Positions 45,001 through 52,651 of a DNA stretch of 64,000 bases are shown here, piece after piece. Source of the stretch: Leptolyngbya sp. Cla-17 (GTDB lineage Bacteria > Cyanobacteriota > Cyanobacteriia > Leptolyngbyales > Leptolyngbyaceae); contig NZ_JAEVYN010000002.1 in assembly GCF_016807185.1 (NCBI RefSeq), positions 1,959,367 through 2,023,366 on the forward strand, written 5' to 3'. The notes under the pieces are model-generated. The model made no database searches and had not been told where the DNA came from. It was given only the letters and a program-made list of their open reading frames with translations. The position numbers were made by a program, and so were the translations under genes. Numbering within the stretch: position 1 is the stretch's first letter; the number at the start of each line of letters is the position of its first letter.

Positions 45001-46028
45001 TCATCGAAGATCTGTTAGATGTTTCTCGCATTTTGCAAGGCAAGCTCAAGTTAAACATTATGCCTGTGAATCTGGCATTCACCATTCAATCGGCGATTGA
45101 AACTGTGCAATTAGCCGCAGAAGCAAAGGAAATTGCACTTCAGACTGAGAGCGAAGAAATTGGCAGAGAACCTATAGAGAATCCCTTATTTTCTACTGCG
45201 CATCCTCCACGGTTGGTGGTTTTGGGAGATTCAGTGCGGCTACAGCAAATTATTTGGAACTTACTCACGAACGCGGTCAAGTTCACTGACGCTGGTGGTC
45301 AGGTTAATATTCGGCTTAGCTCCAGCGATCGCCACGCCCAAATTCAAGTGATAGACACGGGTAAAGGCATTCATCCAGATTTTTTGCCCCATGTATTTGA
45401 ATATTTTCGGCAAGCAGATTCAACAACGACTCGCCAGTTTGGCGGGTTGGGATTGGGGTTGGCGATCGTGCGTCATTTGGTGGAACTGCATGGAGGAACT
45501 GTGCAAGCTGACAGTGTGGGGGAAGGCAAAGGAGCTACATTTACGGTCCAGCTACCGCTATTAGAAAGCAAAAAATCGGCAGGGGATCACGCAGACCAGC
45601 TCTCTTCTCCAGCCTCTTTCCTCCACCTTCCACTGGATAAAATCCGAGTACTGTTGGTGGATGACGATAGCGATGCCCGAGATTTGGTAGCGTTTATTTT
45701 GGAACAGTCAGGGGCGATCGCCACGGTGGTCGATTCTGCGATCGCCGCTTTAGATTGCTTTTCCCAAGCAAAGCCAGACATTCTGATTAGCGATATTGGG
45801 ATGCCAGGGAAAGATGGTTACGGGCTGATTCAAGATATTCGCACCTTGCCATCGGATCAAGGTGGGCAAGTTCCCGCGATCGCGTTGACTGCCTATGCTG
45901 GAGAAATTGATCAGCAGCAAGCCATCGCCGCCGGATTTCAGACGCACATGACTAAGCCGGTGGATGCTGAAGAACTGGTGCAAGCGATCGCGCAATTAAC
46001 CCGCCATTCTAAGCGAGCGGAGCGATGA
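42039..46028 (+). CDS. Multi-GAF/PAS hybrid histidine kinase with C-terminal receiver
   Basis: A soluble 1329-residue sensor kinase. Order: a GAF domain (about 40-195: RFHILDTPPEAAFDRITALAARLF), a second GAF (about 200-355), a coiled coil, a PAS domain (about 410-525, ending DITERK), two further GAF domains (about 565-735 and 755-905), HisKA with the phosphoacceptor histidine in FLAVLSHELRTPLNPILGW (about 947), HATPase with N box NLLTNAVKF and G boxes DTGKGI and GGLGLGLAI, and a receiver (about 1205-1320) with DISDIGMPGKDG and KPV. No GAF cysteine clearly marks a bilin site by eye. Its signal is unknown. It overlaps the phytyltransferase gene tail-to-tail by 20 bases. Confidence 0.9.
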   Translation: MTEALPKPTVMDASNSIDETSPEKLEAIPAGVPIVPLPTNEAARLEALKRFHILDTPPEAAFDRITALAARLFDVPIALVSLIDASRGWFKSGYGFDLREVQRNATICSFALLSDEVLVIPDTRQDERLICNPFVQNEPGLRFYAGAPLLTSDGFNLGTLCLLDTKPRPTLTTEQQTTLADLAAIVMDELELRLATHKISQIDAALVEITKSVAAVTGEAFFDALVQGFTKVLGVDYAYIGLIKEDDPESIRAIATCAKGQIIDNFEYLVRHTPCAAVIQERKLCCYPHSVSTLFPHAPLLKPLGIESYAAIPFFDSAGCPMGVLSIMHGKPLENVQLAESLLTIFALRVATELERQHGEVARQQAQRNLEYQVIQRTAALSKTNQLLSLEVIDRQQAEAALQQEQEVLKVLLDNVQAGIVACNVEGVLTLFNRAARNFHGLPEQPLPPEQWAKHYDLYRSDGTQMTREEIPLFRALQGEIVNNVEMVIAPKRGGARSLLASGQLLTDAQGNKQGAVIVMHDITERKQAESIRLRLAEERTQLVQQQIQEQTARLEAEADQRRSAFLVEISTTLASSLDYEQTLARVANLVVPYFADWCAIDLLQNQVIERVAVAHWNPEKVALAWELHQKYPTHLDDAEGVPKVLRTGQTEMVAEIPDAAIAAAAKNDEHLQILRELDLKSYIISPLIVRGQILGAILFVTAESNRRYGQADLALADDIVHRAAISIDNARLYQEAQQAQQAAERSTERIARLQSVTAAFSESVTPDQVAEVIVAQGMAVLNAKFAMVALLNETKSELEVVRMVGGGDQGKDWQRFPLHAPVPLAKAVRTGQPIWAESSEVRAVHYPHLAEMYAKQNFGAWISIPLMVENRAVGGISLGFTEPQQLDGDQQAFILSLAQQCAQAIARAHLYESERIARNDAVREAARSAEANRVKDEFLAVLSHELRTPLNPILGWTGLLRSGKLDAVKTAHALETIERNARLQTQLIEDLLDVSRILQGKLKLNIMPVNLAFTIQSAIETVQLAAEAKEIALQTESEEIGREPIENPLFSTAHPPRLVVLGDSVRLQQIIWNLLTNAVKFTDAGGQVNIRLSSSDRHAQIQVIDTGKGIHPDFLPHVFEYFRQADSTTTRQFGGLGLGLAIVRHLVELHGGTVQADSVGEGKGATFTVQLPLLESKKSAGDHADQLSSPASFLHLPLDKIRVLLVDDDSDARDLVAFILEQSGAIATVVDSAIAALDCFSQAKPDILISDIGMPGKDGYGLIQDIRTLPSDQGGQVPAIALTAYAGEIDQQQAIAAGFQTHMTKPVDAEELVQAIAQLTRHSKRAER

Positions 46029-46992
46029 GGCAGGCAATGGGAAACAGCAAATATTCTAAAAAAAATAGCTTCCAAATGAACTGGTAAAAGCGGCTGATGG
46101 AACCTTTGTCGTGCAGATCAACCTGAACACTGCGGAGCCAGAGAATTCCCAGCAACATCAAATGGGTTGAAATTAAAAAGAAAATGTGTACACCTGGAAG
46201 ACGGGCAAATCCTGCTAGCACCATGCCGATATAGCTGGCAGTAATCACCCACCGCGCCAAGTTGAAAACCTTTTGCTGTCCCAATTTGAGGGTGAAGGTG
46301 CTGATGTTGTATTGGCGATCGCCTTCCATATCGGGCACATCTTTGAAAATAGCGATCGCAAAGGTGAACACCAGCACAAAGGCAGTCAAGGCCCAAACTG
46401 AAGGGGGAATGGCAAAGGGGGAAAGTAAAAGGGAATCGAAGTGAAGAAATAATCCTAAATTTACGACGATGCCGCGCACGGTAAAGATGCAGAGGGATGC
46501 CCAAAACGGGAAGCGCTTCAGCCGAATGGGCGGTAGGGAATAGACGGTGCCAATCAGGAGGCTAATGCCAACCATCGTCAGCAGATAGGGACTTTGCAGA
46601 GCGGCGATCGCGATCGCCAGAATTCCCATTGCGACCACAATCATCACGCCCTGTCGTCGAGAAAATTCACCCGATGCCAGGGGTAGCCGTGGTTTATTGA
46701 TGCGATCGATTTCTACATCTTCAAGCTGGTTTAAGCCCACGATGTAAACATTGCCGCAGAGACAGGCGAGAAGAGTAGGGAAAAAGGAGGAGCGAAGAGG
46801 GGAAAGGGCAGCAGAAATAGGAGGAAGGGGGGAGTACCCACTTTCGGAGATCGCGATCAGATATAGTGCCAGCACACTCAAACTGGTGCCGATAATAGTG
46901 TGGGGGCGCGAAAATTTCCAAAACGCTTTTAACCATGCGATCGGCTGTTTGACGAACCTGAGCGGTACGCCGGATTCTATCCCTAGTTTCAT
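46009..46992 (-). CDS. hpt: Homogentisate phytyltransferase
   Basis: UbiA-family prenyltransferase that joins homogentisate and phytyl diphosphate in tocopherol (vitamin E) synthesis, in the membrane. The 327 residues from ATG 46992 form about eight membrane helices, with the first aspartate-rich motif NQLEDVEIDRINKPRLPLASG and the second KDVPDMEGDRQYNI, both as in Slr1736-type enzymes. GGGAGA before the ATG serves as a ribosome-binding site. A longer frame from 47040 would overlap the upstream methyltransferase and is less likely. It follows the tocopherol methyltransferase gene closely. Confidence 0.88.
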   Translation of the reverse strand: MKLGIESGVPLRFVKQPIAWLKAFWKFSRPHTIIGTSLSVLALYLIAISESGYSPLPPISAALSPLRSSFFPTLLACLCGNVYIVGLNQLEDVEIDRINKPRLPLASGEFSRRQGVMIVVAMGILAIAIAALQSPYLLTMVGISLLIGTVYSLPPIRLKRFPFWASLCIFTVRGIVVNLGLFLHFDSLLLSPFAIPPSVWALTAFVLVFTFAIAIFKDVPDMEGDRQYNISTFTLKLGQQKVFNLARWVITASYIGMVLAGFARLPGVHIFFLISTHLMLLGILWLRSVQVDLHDKGSISRFYQFIWKLFFLEYLLFPIACLIAPLA

Positions 46993-47014
46993 AGGTTCTC
47001 CCACTCTTTCCTCT

Positions 47015-47881
47015 TTATTTCTCGCCGTACAGCAGCCCAAACCGAATCAGCCCACGTTGATAGCCACGCTGCATTAAACCCAGGGAGAGCGCTGCTTGGA
47101 TGGTGCCCCAGCCTGATTGCAGCAGCCCAAAAATAGCGGAGGGCGTGATCGCAGAATCAATCACCACATCCCAAAACGGGGCGACGGCGGTAGACCAGTC
47201 TGCGGTGCGAATGGATTGGAAAGAAAGTGATCGCGCGATCGCCTCATACTCTGGCAGCGAAATCACATAAGGCAAGCAATAGACCCGGTAAATATCTGCT
47301 AAGTGCTTTTGCTCGTCGGCAGTCAGAGGTTGTTGCTCTGTCGGTCGATGGCACCAAGTGACAAACAAAAATTTGCCTCCTGGCTTTAACACTCGGTAGC
47401 ATTCCTGCAAAAACTTTTCTTTAGTGGGCATATGTTCCCCACTTTCCAGCGACCAAATGAAATCGAATGAATGATCAGCAAAGGGCATCTTCAATGCGTC
47501 GGCAACCAAAAATTGAGCAGAAGCAGATTGGGCAGCCGAAGAATCTGAAGCGAGTCCTGCATCTTTTGCTCGTTGGGTCGCCCGGTTTGCCTGCACAGGA
47601 CTAAGGGTAATGCCCGTGGCAGTTGCCTGAAACTTTTTGGCGAGGTAGAGCGTGCTCCCGCCAATGCCGCAGCCCACATCTAAGATATTTTCTGCCTGTT
47701 GGATTCCTGCCCAGTGTAGCAATTCTTCAATTAGATCAATTTGGGCTTGGCGACGCTCTTTTTTTTGCGTACCGTCTGCACCATAGTATCCATGGTGCAT
47801 ATGCTCTCCCCATGTCTGTTCCCACAGCCCAGAGGAGGCATCATAAAACTGTTGAATGCGTTGATTGAGCGTCGAAGTCAT
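47015..47881 (-). CDS. Tocopherol methyltransferase (gamma-tocopherol type)
   Basis: SAM-dependent methyltransferase of 288 residues. It has motif I ILDVGCGIGGSTLYLAKKF, the motif II/III region FDFIWSLESGEHMP and VLKPGGKFLFVTWCHRP, and the cyanobacterial/plant gamma-TMT N terminus QFYDASSGLWEQTWGEHMHHGYYG. It methylates gamma-tocopherol to alpha-tocopherol, or a benzoquinol precursor. It lies directly upstream of hpt on the same strand, 22 bases from its start, supporting one tocopherol operon. Distinguishing it from the benzoquinone methyltransferase by eye is imperfect. Confidence 0.8.
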   Translation of the reverse strand: MTSTLNQRIQQFYDASSGLWEQTWGEHMHHGYYGADGTQKKERRQAQIDLIEELLHWAGIQQAENILDVGCGIGGSTLYLAKKFQATATGITLSPVQANRATQRAKDAGLASDSSAAQSASAQFLVADALKMPFADHSFDFIWSLESGEHMPTKEKFLQECYRVLKPGGKFLFVTWCHRPTEQQPLTADEQKHLADIYRVYCLPYVISLPEYEAIARSLSFQSIRTADWSTAVAPFWDVVIDSAITPSAIFGLLQSGWGTIQAALSLGLMQRGYQRGLIRFGLLYGEK

Positions 47882-47926
47882 ATAAAAATGCGATCGCTAA
47901 ACTAGGGCGATGTTGGATTTTAAACA

Positions 47927-47947
47927 ACACCCTACACCCTACACCCT
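47927..47947. repeat. Three ACACCCT heptamers
   Basis: ACACCCT is repeated three times without mismatch between the DUF4333 gene and the methyltransferase gene. This is a typical cyanobacterial short tandem repeat. Confidence 0.8.
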
Positions 47948-47960
47948 ATTCTCTGCCCCT

Positions 47961-48662
47961 TCAAAATTTCCAGGTGACATTTCCTTTTTCATCATCCACC
48001 CGCACCGTAATTGGTTTGGTAGTGCCCTTTTGATCCGTCACCTGGCAGGCAAACGTATCGCCCGGTTTCACCACGCGAATTTTACCGCCGCAGTTGGTTT
48101 TCACCTCAATTTGAAACTGAGCCTTGATGTCTTTCTGAATTGTTTTCTCTAGTTTGGGCAACACGAGCAACCCTTTGGTGCTCCATTGAAGTTCGCTTTT
48201 TTGAGCAGGGTTGGGGAACTGGGGTTGGGGATCTGGCGAGATCGCAAGCTTTGGCTTTGTGCCCGCTTGAGCCGTCGGTGCTAAAGGAGTTTCTTTAGGA
48301 CGGAGAGCAACCAAAAAAGTTTGATTGGCTGCTATTGCCCGACAGTCGAACGGTTTTCCATCCTCTGGATTGGCACTTATGGGGCAGGTAATGGATTGAA
48401 CTGGAATTCCCGATTTTTTAGAAACTTCAGTTTTCAGACGATATTCCAGTGCTTTAGTAGCGGCAGGTTTTTGAGCGATTCCCTTTGGGATCGTGGAACG
48501 AATCGCCGCTGCACTGGGCATAACCGATGGATTCGCTGCCACGGTGGAAGAAGGCGGCACGGTTGGCGCAGTTCCTGTGGGCGATCGCGACTCAGTGCAT
48601 CCCACCAGTCCCCCTAGCAACAATCCAGCGATGCTCAATTGAGCAATCCATAAATAATTCAT
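47961..48662 (-). CDS. DUF4333 domain lipoprotein
   Basis: A secreted lipoprotein of about 233 residues. The signal peptide ends in the lipobox LLLGGLVGC, giving a lipidated cysteine near residue 22. A Thr/Pro/Ala-rich linker follows, then two DUF4333-like units (about 75-125 and 170-233), each with a cysteine pair: CPISANPEDGKPFDC and CGGKIRVVKPGDTFAC. The family's role is unknown; in actinobacteria it occurs in envelope proteins. The start is set at the second in-frame ATG. Confidence 0.75.
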   Translation of the reverse strand: MNYLWIAQLSIAGLLLGGLVGCTESRSPTGTAPTVPPSSTVAANPSVMPSAAAIRSTIPKGIAQKPAATKALEYRLKTEVSKKSGIPVQSITCPISANPEDGKPFDCRAIAANQTFLVALRPKETPLAPTAQAGTKPKLAISPDPQPQFPNPAQKSELQWSTKGLLVLPKLEKTIQKDIKAQFQIEVKTNCGGKIRVVKPGDTFACQVTDQKGTTKPITVRVDDEKGNVTWKF

Positions 48663-48884
48663 AGCCAACCCGATTAATCTCTAAACCAACCCACTCAGAC
48701 AAGTGAGTATGACTAAAATCACAAAACCACCCTAACTCACGCCACGCTTTGCCAGCGAAATTTTTCTAGGCACTGTGAAGAATGGAACAATGAGAAAACA
48801 AAGGTGCAAAAATAAAATGCTTTGAATAGTTTTCTCTAAATCTTCAGTTTTCACATCCTTCACCACCCCAGGTGCAATTAATTC

Positions 48885-50231
48885 ATGACGGTTTCTCGCA
48901 CAATTTGTTTGGGTTTTCTCGCGGTGATCAGTGCAGGAACACTGCTCCTCAGCTTGCCCATTTCCACAACTAGCGCAGACTGGGATTGGAACAACGTCCT
49001 TGTAGGGTTGTTTACGGCAACCTCGGCTGTGTGTGTAACGGGGCACATCATAGTCGATACGGGTACTTATTTTTCCACGCTTGGGCATTTTTTCATCCTG
49101 ATGCTGATTCAGATTGGGGGCTTGGGCTACATGACCGCCACCACCTTCCTACTGTTGCTGCTAGGGCGACGAATTGGACTGCGTAATAAAGTTGCCGTTC
49201 AGCAAGCCCTCGATCGCACCGAAATTCACGGAGCCAGTCAACTCATCCGCTCTATCATCGCCACCACGCTGTTATTTGAACTAACAGGTGCCTTTTTGAT
49301 GCTGTTCGTGTTTGTGCCGCAATATGGTTTGGATAAGGGCTTGTGGATATCTATCTTTCATAGCATTAGCGCCTGGAATAATGCTGGGTTCAGCGTTTTC
49401 TCAGATAATCTTGTGGGCTATCAAGCATCCCCTTTAATTAATCTAGTGATTCCAGGGCTAATTATTTTTGGCGGAATTGGTTATGAATCAATTTTTGAGA
49501 TGTATCTCTGGCTGCGGGCACGCTTAACCCGCCAGCGGAAAAGAATGATCTTTTCGCTCAACTTTAAAGTTGCAGTCAGTACTACGTTGCTGCTGCTAAC
49601 ACTGGGAACGATTGCCTTCTTCCTCGTAGAAAGCCAAAATTCCGAGACGTTGGGCGTGATGGATCTGCCCACCCGTTTGATGACCGCATGGTTTCAATCA
49701 GCGACTTCAAGAACCGCAGGCTTCAACACGATCAATGTAGGTAAAATGACCACCGTTGGTCTGTTTATTACTATTGCGCTGATGTTTATTGGTGGCAGCC
49801 CAGGCGGGACCGCAGGCGGCATCAAAACCACAACCTTACGAATCCTGACCAGTTGTACAAAGGCAGTGCTGCAAGGCAAAGAAGAGGCGCAACTTTATGA
49901 GCGTCAAATTCCGATGACGCTGGTGTTGAAAGCGGTGGGAGTCACAGTCGGATCGGTTGCAGCGGTTATTGTGGTCACAATTTTGATCTCACTGTCCGAC
50001 CCAGAATATAACTTCATCCAGATTTTGTTTGAAGTGGTATCTGCCTTTGGCACGGTGGGCTTATCCACTGGCATCACATTTGATGCTGGTTTTTCGGTGT
50101 TTGCCAAACTGATGCTGGTGGTGATGATGTATATCGGGCGGGTTGGGGTATTGCTACTGATGTCGGCGCTTTTGGGCGATCCAAAACCGAGCTTTGTGCG
50201 CTATCCCGAAGAAACGCTTTTGGTTGGATGA
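48885..50231 (+). CDS. ktrB: KtrB/TrkH-family potassium transporter
   Basis: Membrane subunit of a Ktr-type K+ (possibly Na+-dependent) uptake system. The 448-residue protein has ten or so helices and the four P-loop-like selectivity segments of the family: SAVCVTGHI, SISAWNNAGFS, SATSRTAGFNTI and SAFGTVGLSTGI. The conserved filter glycines are visible. It precedes ktrA by about 175 bases on the same strand, so they probably work together. Confidence 0.92.
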   Translation: MTVSRTICLGFLAVISAGTLLLSLPISTTSADWDWNNVLVGLFTATSAVCVTGHIIVDTGTYFSTLGHFFILMLIQIGGLGYMTATTFLLLLLGRRIGLRNKVAVQQALDRTEIHGASQLIRSIIATTLLFELTGAFLMLFVFVPQYGLDKGLWISIFHSISAWNNAGFSVFSDNLVGYQASPLINLVIPGLIIFGGIGYESIFEMYLWLRARLTRQRKRMIFSLNFKVAVSTTLLLLTLGTIAFFLVESQNSETLGVMDLPTRLMTAWFQSATSRTAGFNTINVGKMTTVGLFITIALMFIGGSPGGTAGGIKTTTLRILTSCTKAVLQGKEEAQLYERQIPMTLVLKAVGVTVGSVAAVIVVTILISLSDPEYNFIQILFEVVSAFGTVGLSTGITFDAGFSVFAKLMLVVMMYIGRVGVLLLMSALLGDPKPSFVRYPEETLLVG

Positions 50232-50405
50232 AAAGTCTGTGCGGAGTACAAAAGGCGATCGCTCGACCATTTATTTGCTCTGCCATTCTGCTAAGTTAGA
50301 TAGCGGTAATGCCCTTCAATAGTCTGCAACATTAAGTATTTAAGTCTTTAAGTAAAGGAGACGATGCAAATTCCAAAAACTTTGGTTTTTGTATCGATAT
50401 AAGCA

Positions 50406-51113
50406 GTGGTTAACCTATCATCTTTAAGTTTTTTTCATAGTCTGCGGCTTGATTCGAGTAAGAATAAGCAGTTTGCAGTGATCGGATTGGGGCGATTCGG
50501 TCGAGCTGTTGCGTCTACCCTGAGCAGGCAAGGGTACGATGTGCTGTGTGTGGATTCAGATGAAAACCGAGTTGCTCAGGTATTGTCAGACAACATTGCC
50601 ACCCATGCTCGACAACTCGACTCAACCCAACCCGCAGCTTTAAAGGAGGCGGGCGTGTTTGAGCAAGACACGGTGATTGTCGCGATCGGGAATTATGTGC
50701 AAGAAAGCATCATCACGACCCTGAACGTTAAAGAAGGCGGCGTGTCTCATGTGGTTGCCAAAGCGTCTTCAGAAGTGCATGTGAAGCTATTGAAAAAAGT
50801 AGGCGCAGATCATGTGGTGTTTCCAGAACATGAGTGTGGTTGCGCTTTGGCACAGTCTCTTACTCGCCCTGGCATTTTAGATCGGTTTGAGCTTGACCCC
50901 GATAACAGTATCGTGGAAGTGCTAGTGCCCGATCAATTTAATGGCAAAAGCATTGCAGATTTGCAACTGCGAAACTCTTACGGTTTGAACCTGCTGGCAG
51001 TCAGCCGCGACGGTAAGTTTGAAATCAATCCAGGTCCAAGTGTACGACTGCAAAAAGGCAGCGCTATGGTAGTGATTGGCTCGAACCAGGATATTAATCG
51101 CTTGCCTATTTAG
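50406..51113 (+). CDS. ktrA: KtrA-type potassium uptake regulatory subunit
   Basis: Cytoplasmic gating partner of KtrB. The 235-residue protein begins with a short tail and a Rossmann fold: KQFAVIGLGRFGRAVASTLSRQGYDV with GxGxxG and a following acidic residue that can bind NAD(H) or ATP/ADP, then an RCK C-terminal domain (about 150-230). GTG 50406 is the start used here. It ends 8 bases inside the convergent dehydrogenase gene. Confidence 0.92.
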   Translation: MVNLSSLSFFHSLRLDSSKNKQFAVIGLGRFGRAVASTLSRQGYDVLCVDSDENRVAQVLSDNIATHARQLDSTQPAALKEAGVFEQDTVIVAIGNYVQESIITTLNVKEGGVSHVVAKASSEVHVKLLKKVGADHVVFPEHECGCALAQSLTRPGILDRFELDPDNSIVEVLVPDQFNGKSIADLQLRNSYGLNLLAVSRDGKFEINPGPSVRLQKGSAMVVIGSNQDINRLPI

Positions 51114-51972
51114 AGGTTTGATTCATCACCGCAAACAGCGCACAGTAATCCTCTTCAGCCAACCCTCGATTGATGGCTTCCAACAAAATTTGATTGACCG
51201 CTGCTGGGATGTGAACATCTAAGCCTAATGGCTCCGCCTCTGCCTGAAATAGCTTCATGTCTTTTGCCAGGTGCTTGGTCGGAAAATTGGGGTTGGCATA
51301 GTTTTGATCCAGCATCCGCTGCAATTTTTTGTCAAAGGTGGGGGCATACAAAGCGCTTCCCCGCAAAATTTCCATGAATTGCTCTACTTCTACGCCCTCT
51401 TGCTGAATGAAGCTGAGGCTGGTGGCAAAGGCAGAGGTGAGGGAGCCAATCATTTGATTTAAAGCAAGTTTGAGGGCAGAGGCAGTTCCCACTTCACCGA
51501 CTAAACGCACCGTTGCTCCAAAGTGGCTGAGAATTGGCTGATAGGTTTCAAATTGCTCGGTTGTGCCGCCGACCATCACAATGAGTTTGCCTGCTGTGGC
51601 TTCGGGGATGCTGCCTAAAACAGGCGCTTCTAAATAGTCGCCCCCTGCCGCGACAACTTTCTCACAAATAGAACGACTTTCGCTGGGAGCGATCGTACTC
51701 ATTTGGATCACTGTTTTGCCAATTAAATAGGCACGATTTGTGTCTGATAAAAGTATTTCTCGGATGGCGGTGGCATGGGTCAGCATTAAAATAATGCAGT
51801 CGCAATCGTGGATTAAAGCGGTAGCTGTTGGGGCGATCGCAGCCCCCTTCTCTTTCAGCCCTTCCAGTTTGGCTGATGTCCGGTTATACACCGTCAACGA
51901 CAAACCCGCATCCAACAGGCGCTGTGCCATGGGTAGTCCCATGAGACCCGTTCCAATCAAGCCAATTTGCAT
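51106..51972 (-). CDS. NAD(P)-dependent beta-hydroxyacid dehydrogenase
   Basis: The 288-residue protein has the dinucleotide motif IGLIGTGLMGLPMA at the start and the family lysine region VGTASALKLALNQMIG (about residues 162-177), as in 3-hydroxyisobutyrate and related dehydrogenases (GLYR/HIBADH). The typical substrate motif with a terminal G in the active-site region APVLGSIPEATAGKL is also present. Substrate is unknown. Its ATG follows the stop of the DUF29 gene directly, so the two are probably co-translated. Confidence 0.85.
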   Translation of the reverse strand: MQIGLIGTGLMGLPMAQRLLDAGLSLTVYNRTSAKLEGLKEKGAAIAPTATALIHDCDCIILMLTHATAIREILLSDTNRAYLIGKTVIQMSTIAPSESRSICEKVVAAGGDYLEAPVLGSIPEATAGKLIVMVGGTTEQFETYQPILSHFGATVRLVGEVGTASALKLALNQMIGSLTSAFATSLSFIQQEGVEVEQFMEILRGSALYAPTFDKKLQRMLDQNYANPNFPTKHLAKDMKLFQAEAEPLGLDVHIPAAVNQILLEAINRGLAEEDYCALFAVMNQTSK

Positions 51973-52452
51973 TCAATTCTCCTCCACGTCTTCACCTATC
52001 AACCAAAAATCTTCCGTCAGGACCGCGTTTAAATCTTGGTTAAACTGCCACTCGTCGGGAAATTGCACCATTGGATAATCCTGCCTAACTCGCTTAAGGG
52101 CGTGTCGCCACGAGTCCTCAAATACTTCCACAAAATAGTTCTTTAGACTAGGAGATTGTTTTAACAAAAGCTCTAACTCACCACGTTGTTCAGCGATCGT
52201 ATTTTGCCAACCGCGATAATCGTAAGAATTCTGGATATATGATCGCTTTAGAATATGGGCTAGTAAGACCCGCAAGCGACTTTCTAATTCTCTTTTGTCT
52301 CTCAGTCCCAAGCTTTCAATCTCCTCAATCAGCGCCTCAAAATCTAGTCCCTCGATGTCCCGATCTTTGAGCTTGGCAACGGTGTCCTCACACCAGGCAA
52401 CAAAATCCTGGTGATATTTGGAGGGAGATTTGAGTTGGGTGGTTTCAGTCAT
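51973..52452 (-). CDS. DUF29 domain protein
   Basis: A 159-residue helical protein of the DUF29 family, widespread and often multi-copy in cyanobacteria. Conserved features are YHQDFVAWCEDTVAKLKDRD, DFEALIEEIESLG and RSYIQNSYDYRGWQNTIAEQR. Its function is unknown. It is first of a two-gene unit with the dehydrogenase and is divergent from the CobA-HemD gene. Confidence 0.85.
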   Translation of the reverse strand: MTETTQLKSPSKYHQDFVAWCEDTVAKLKDRDIEGLDFEALIEEIESLGLRDKRELESRLRVLLAHILKRSYIQNSYDYRGWQNTIAEQRGELELLLKQSPSLKNYFVEVFEDSWRHALKRVRQDYPMVQFPDEWQFNQDLNAVLTEDFWLIGEDVEEN

Positions 52453-52651
52453 TGGGGTTTACCCAAGTTTGGTTCTTTCAACGCTATCATAGGCGCGGTT
52501 TGGCGTGGGCGATCGCCCTGGCTCGAACAGCACACTTATCGGGTGAACTCAACGTGAATTTGCAGGTTGCTGTTAAAGCCAAACAGCGATCGCGCCTTTT
52601 TCGGGTGAATATTCTGCCAACCGCCTAAACTAGATCCAGCAGATGTGAGCA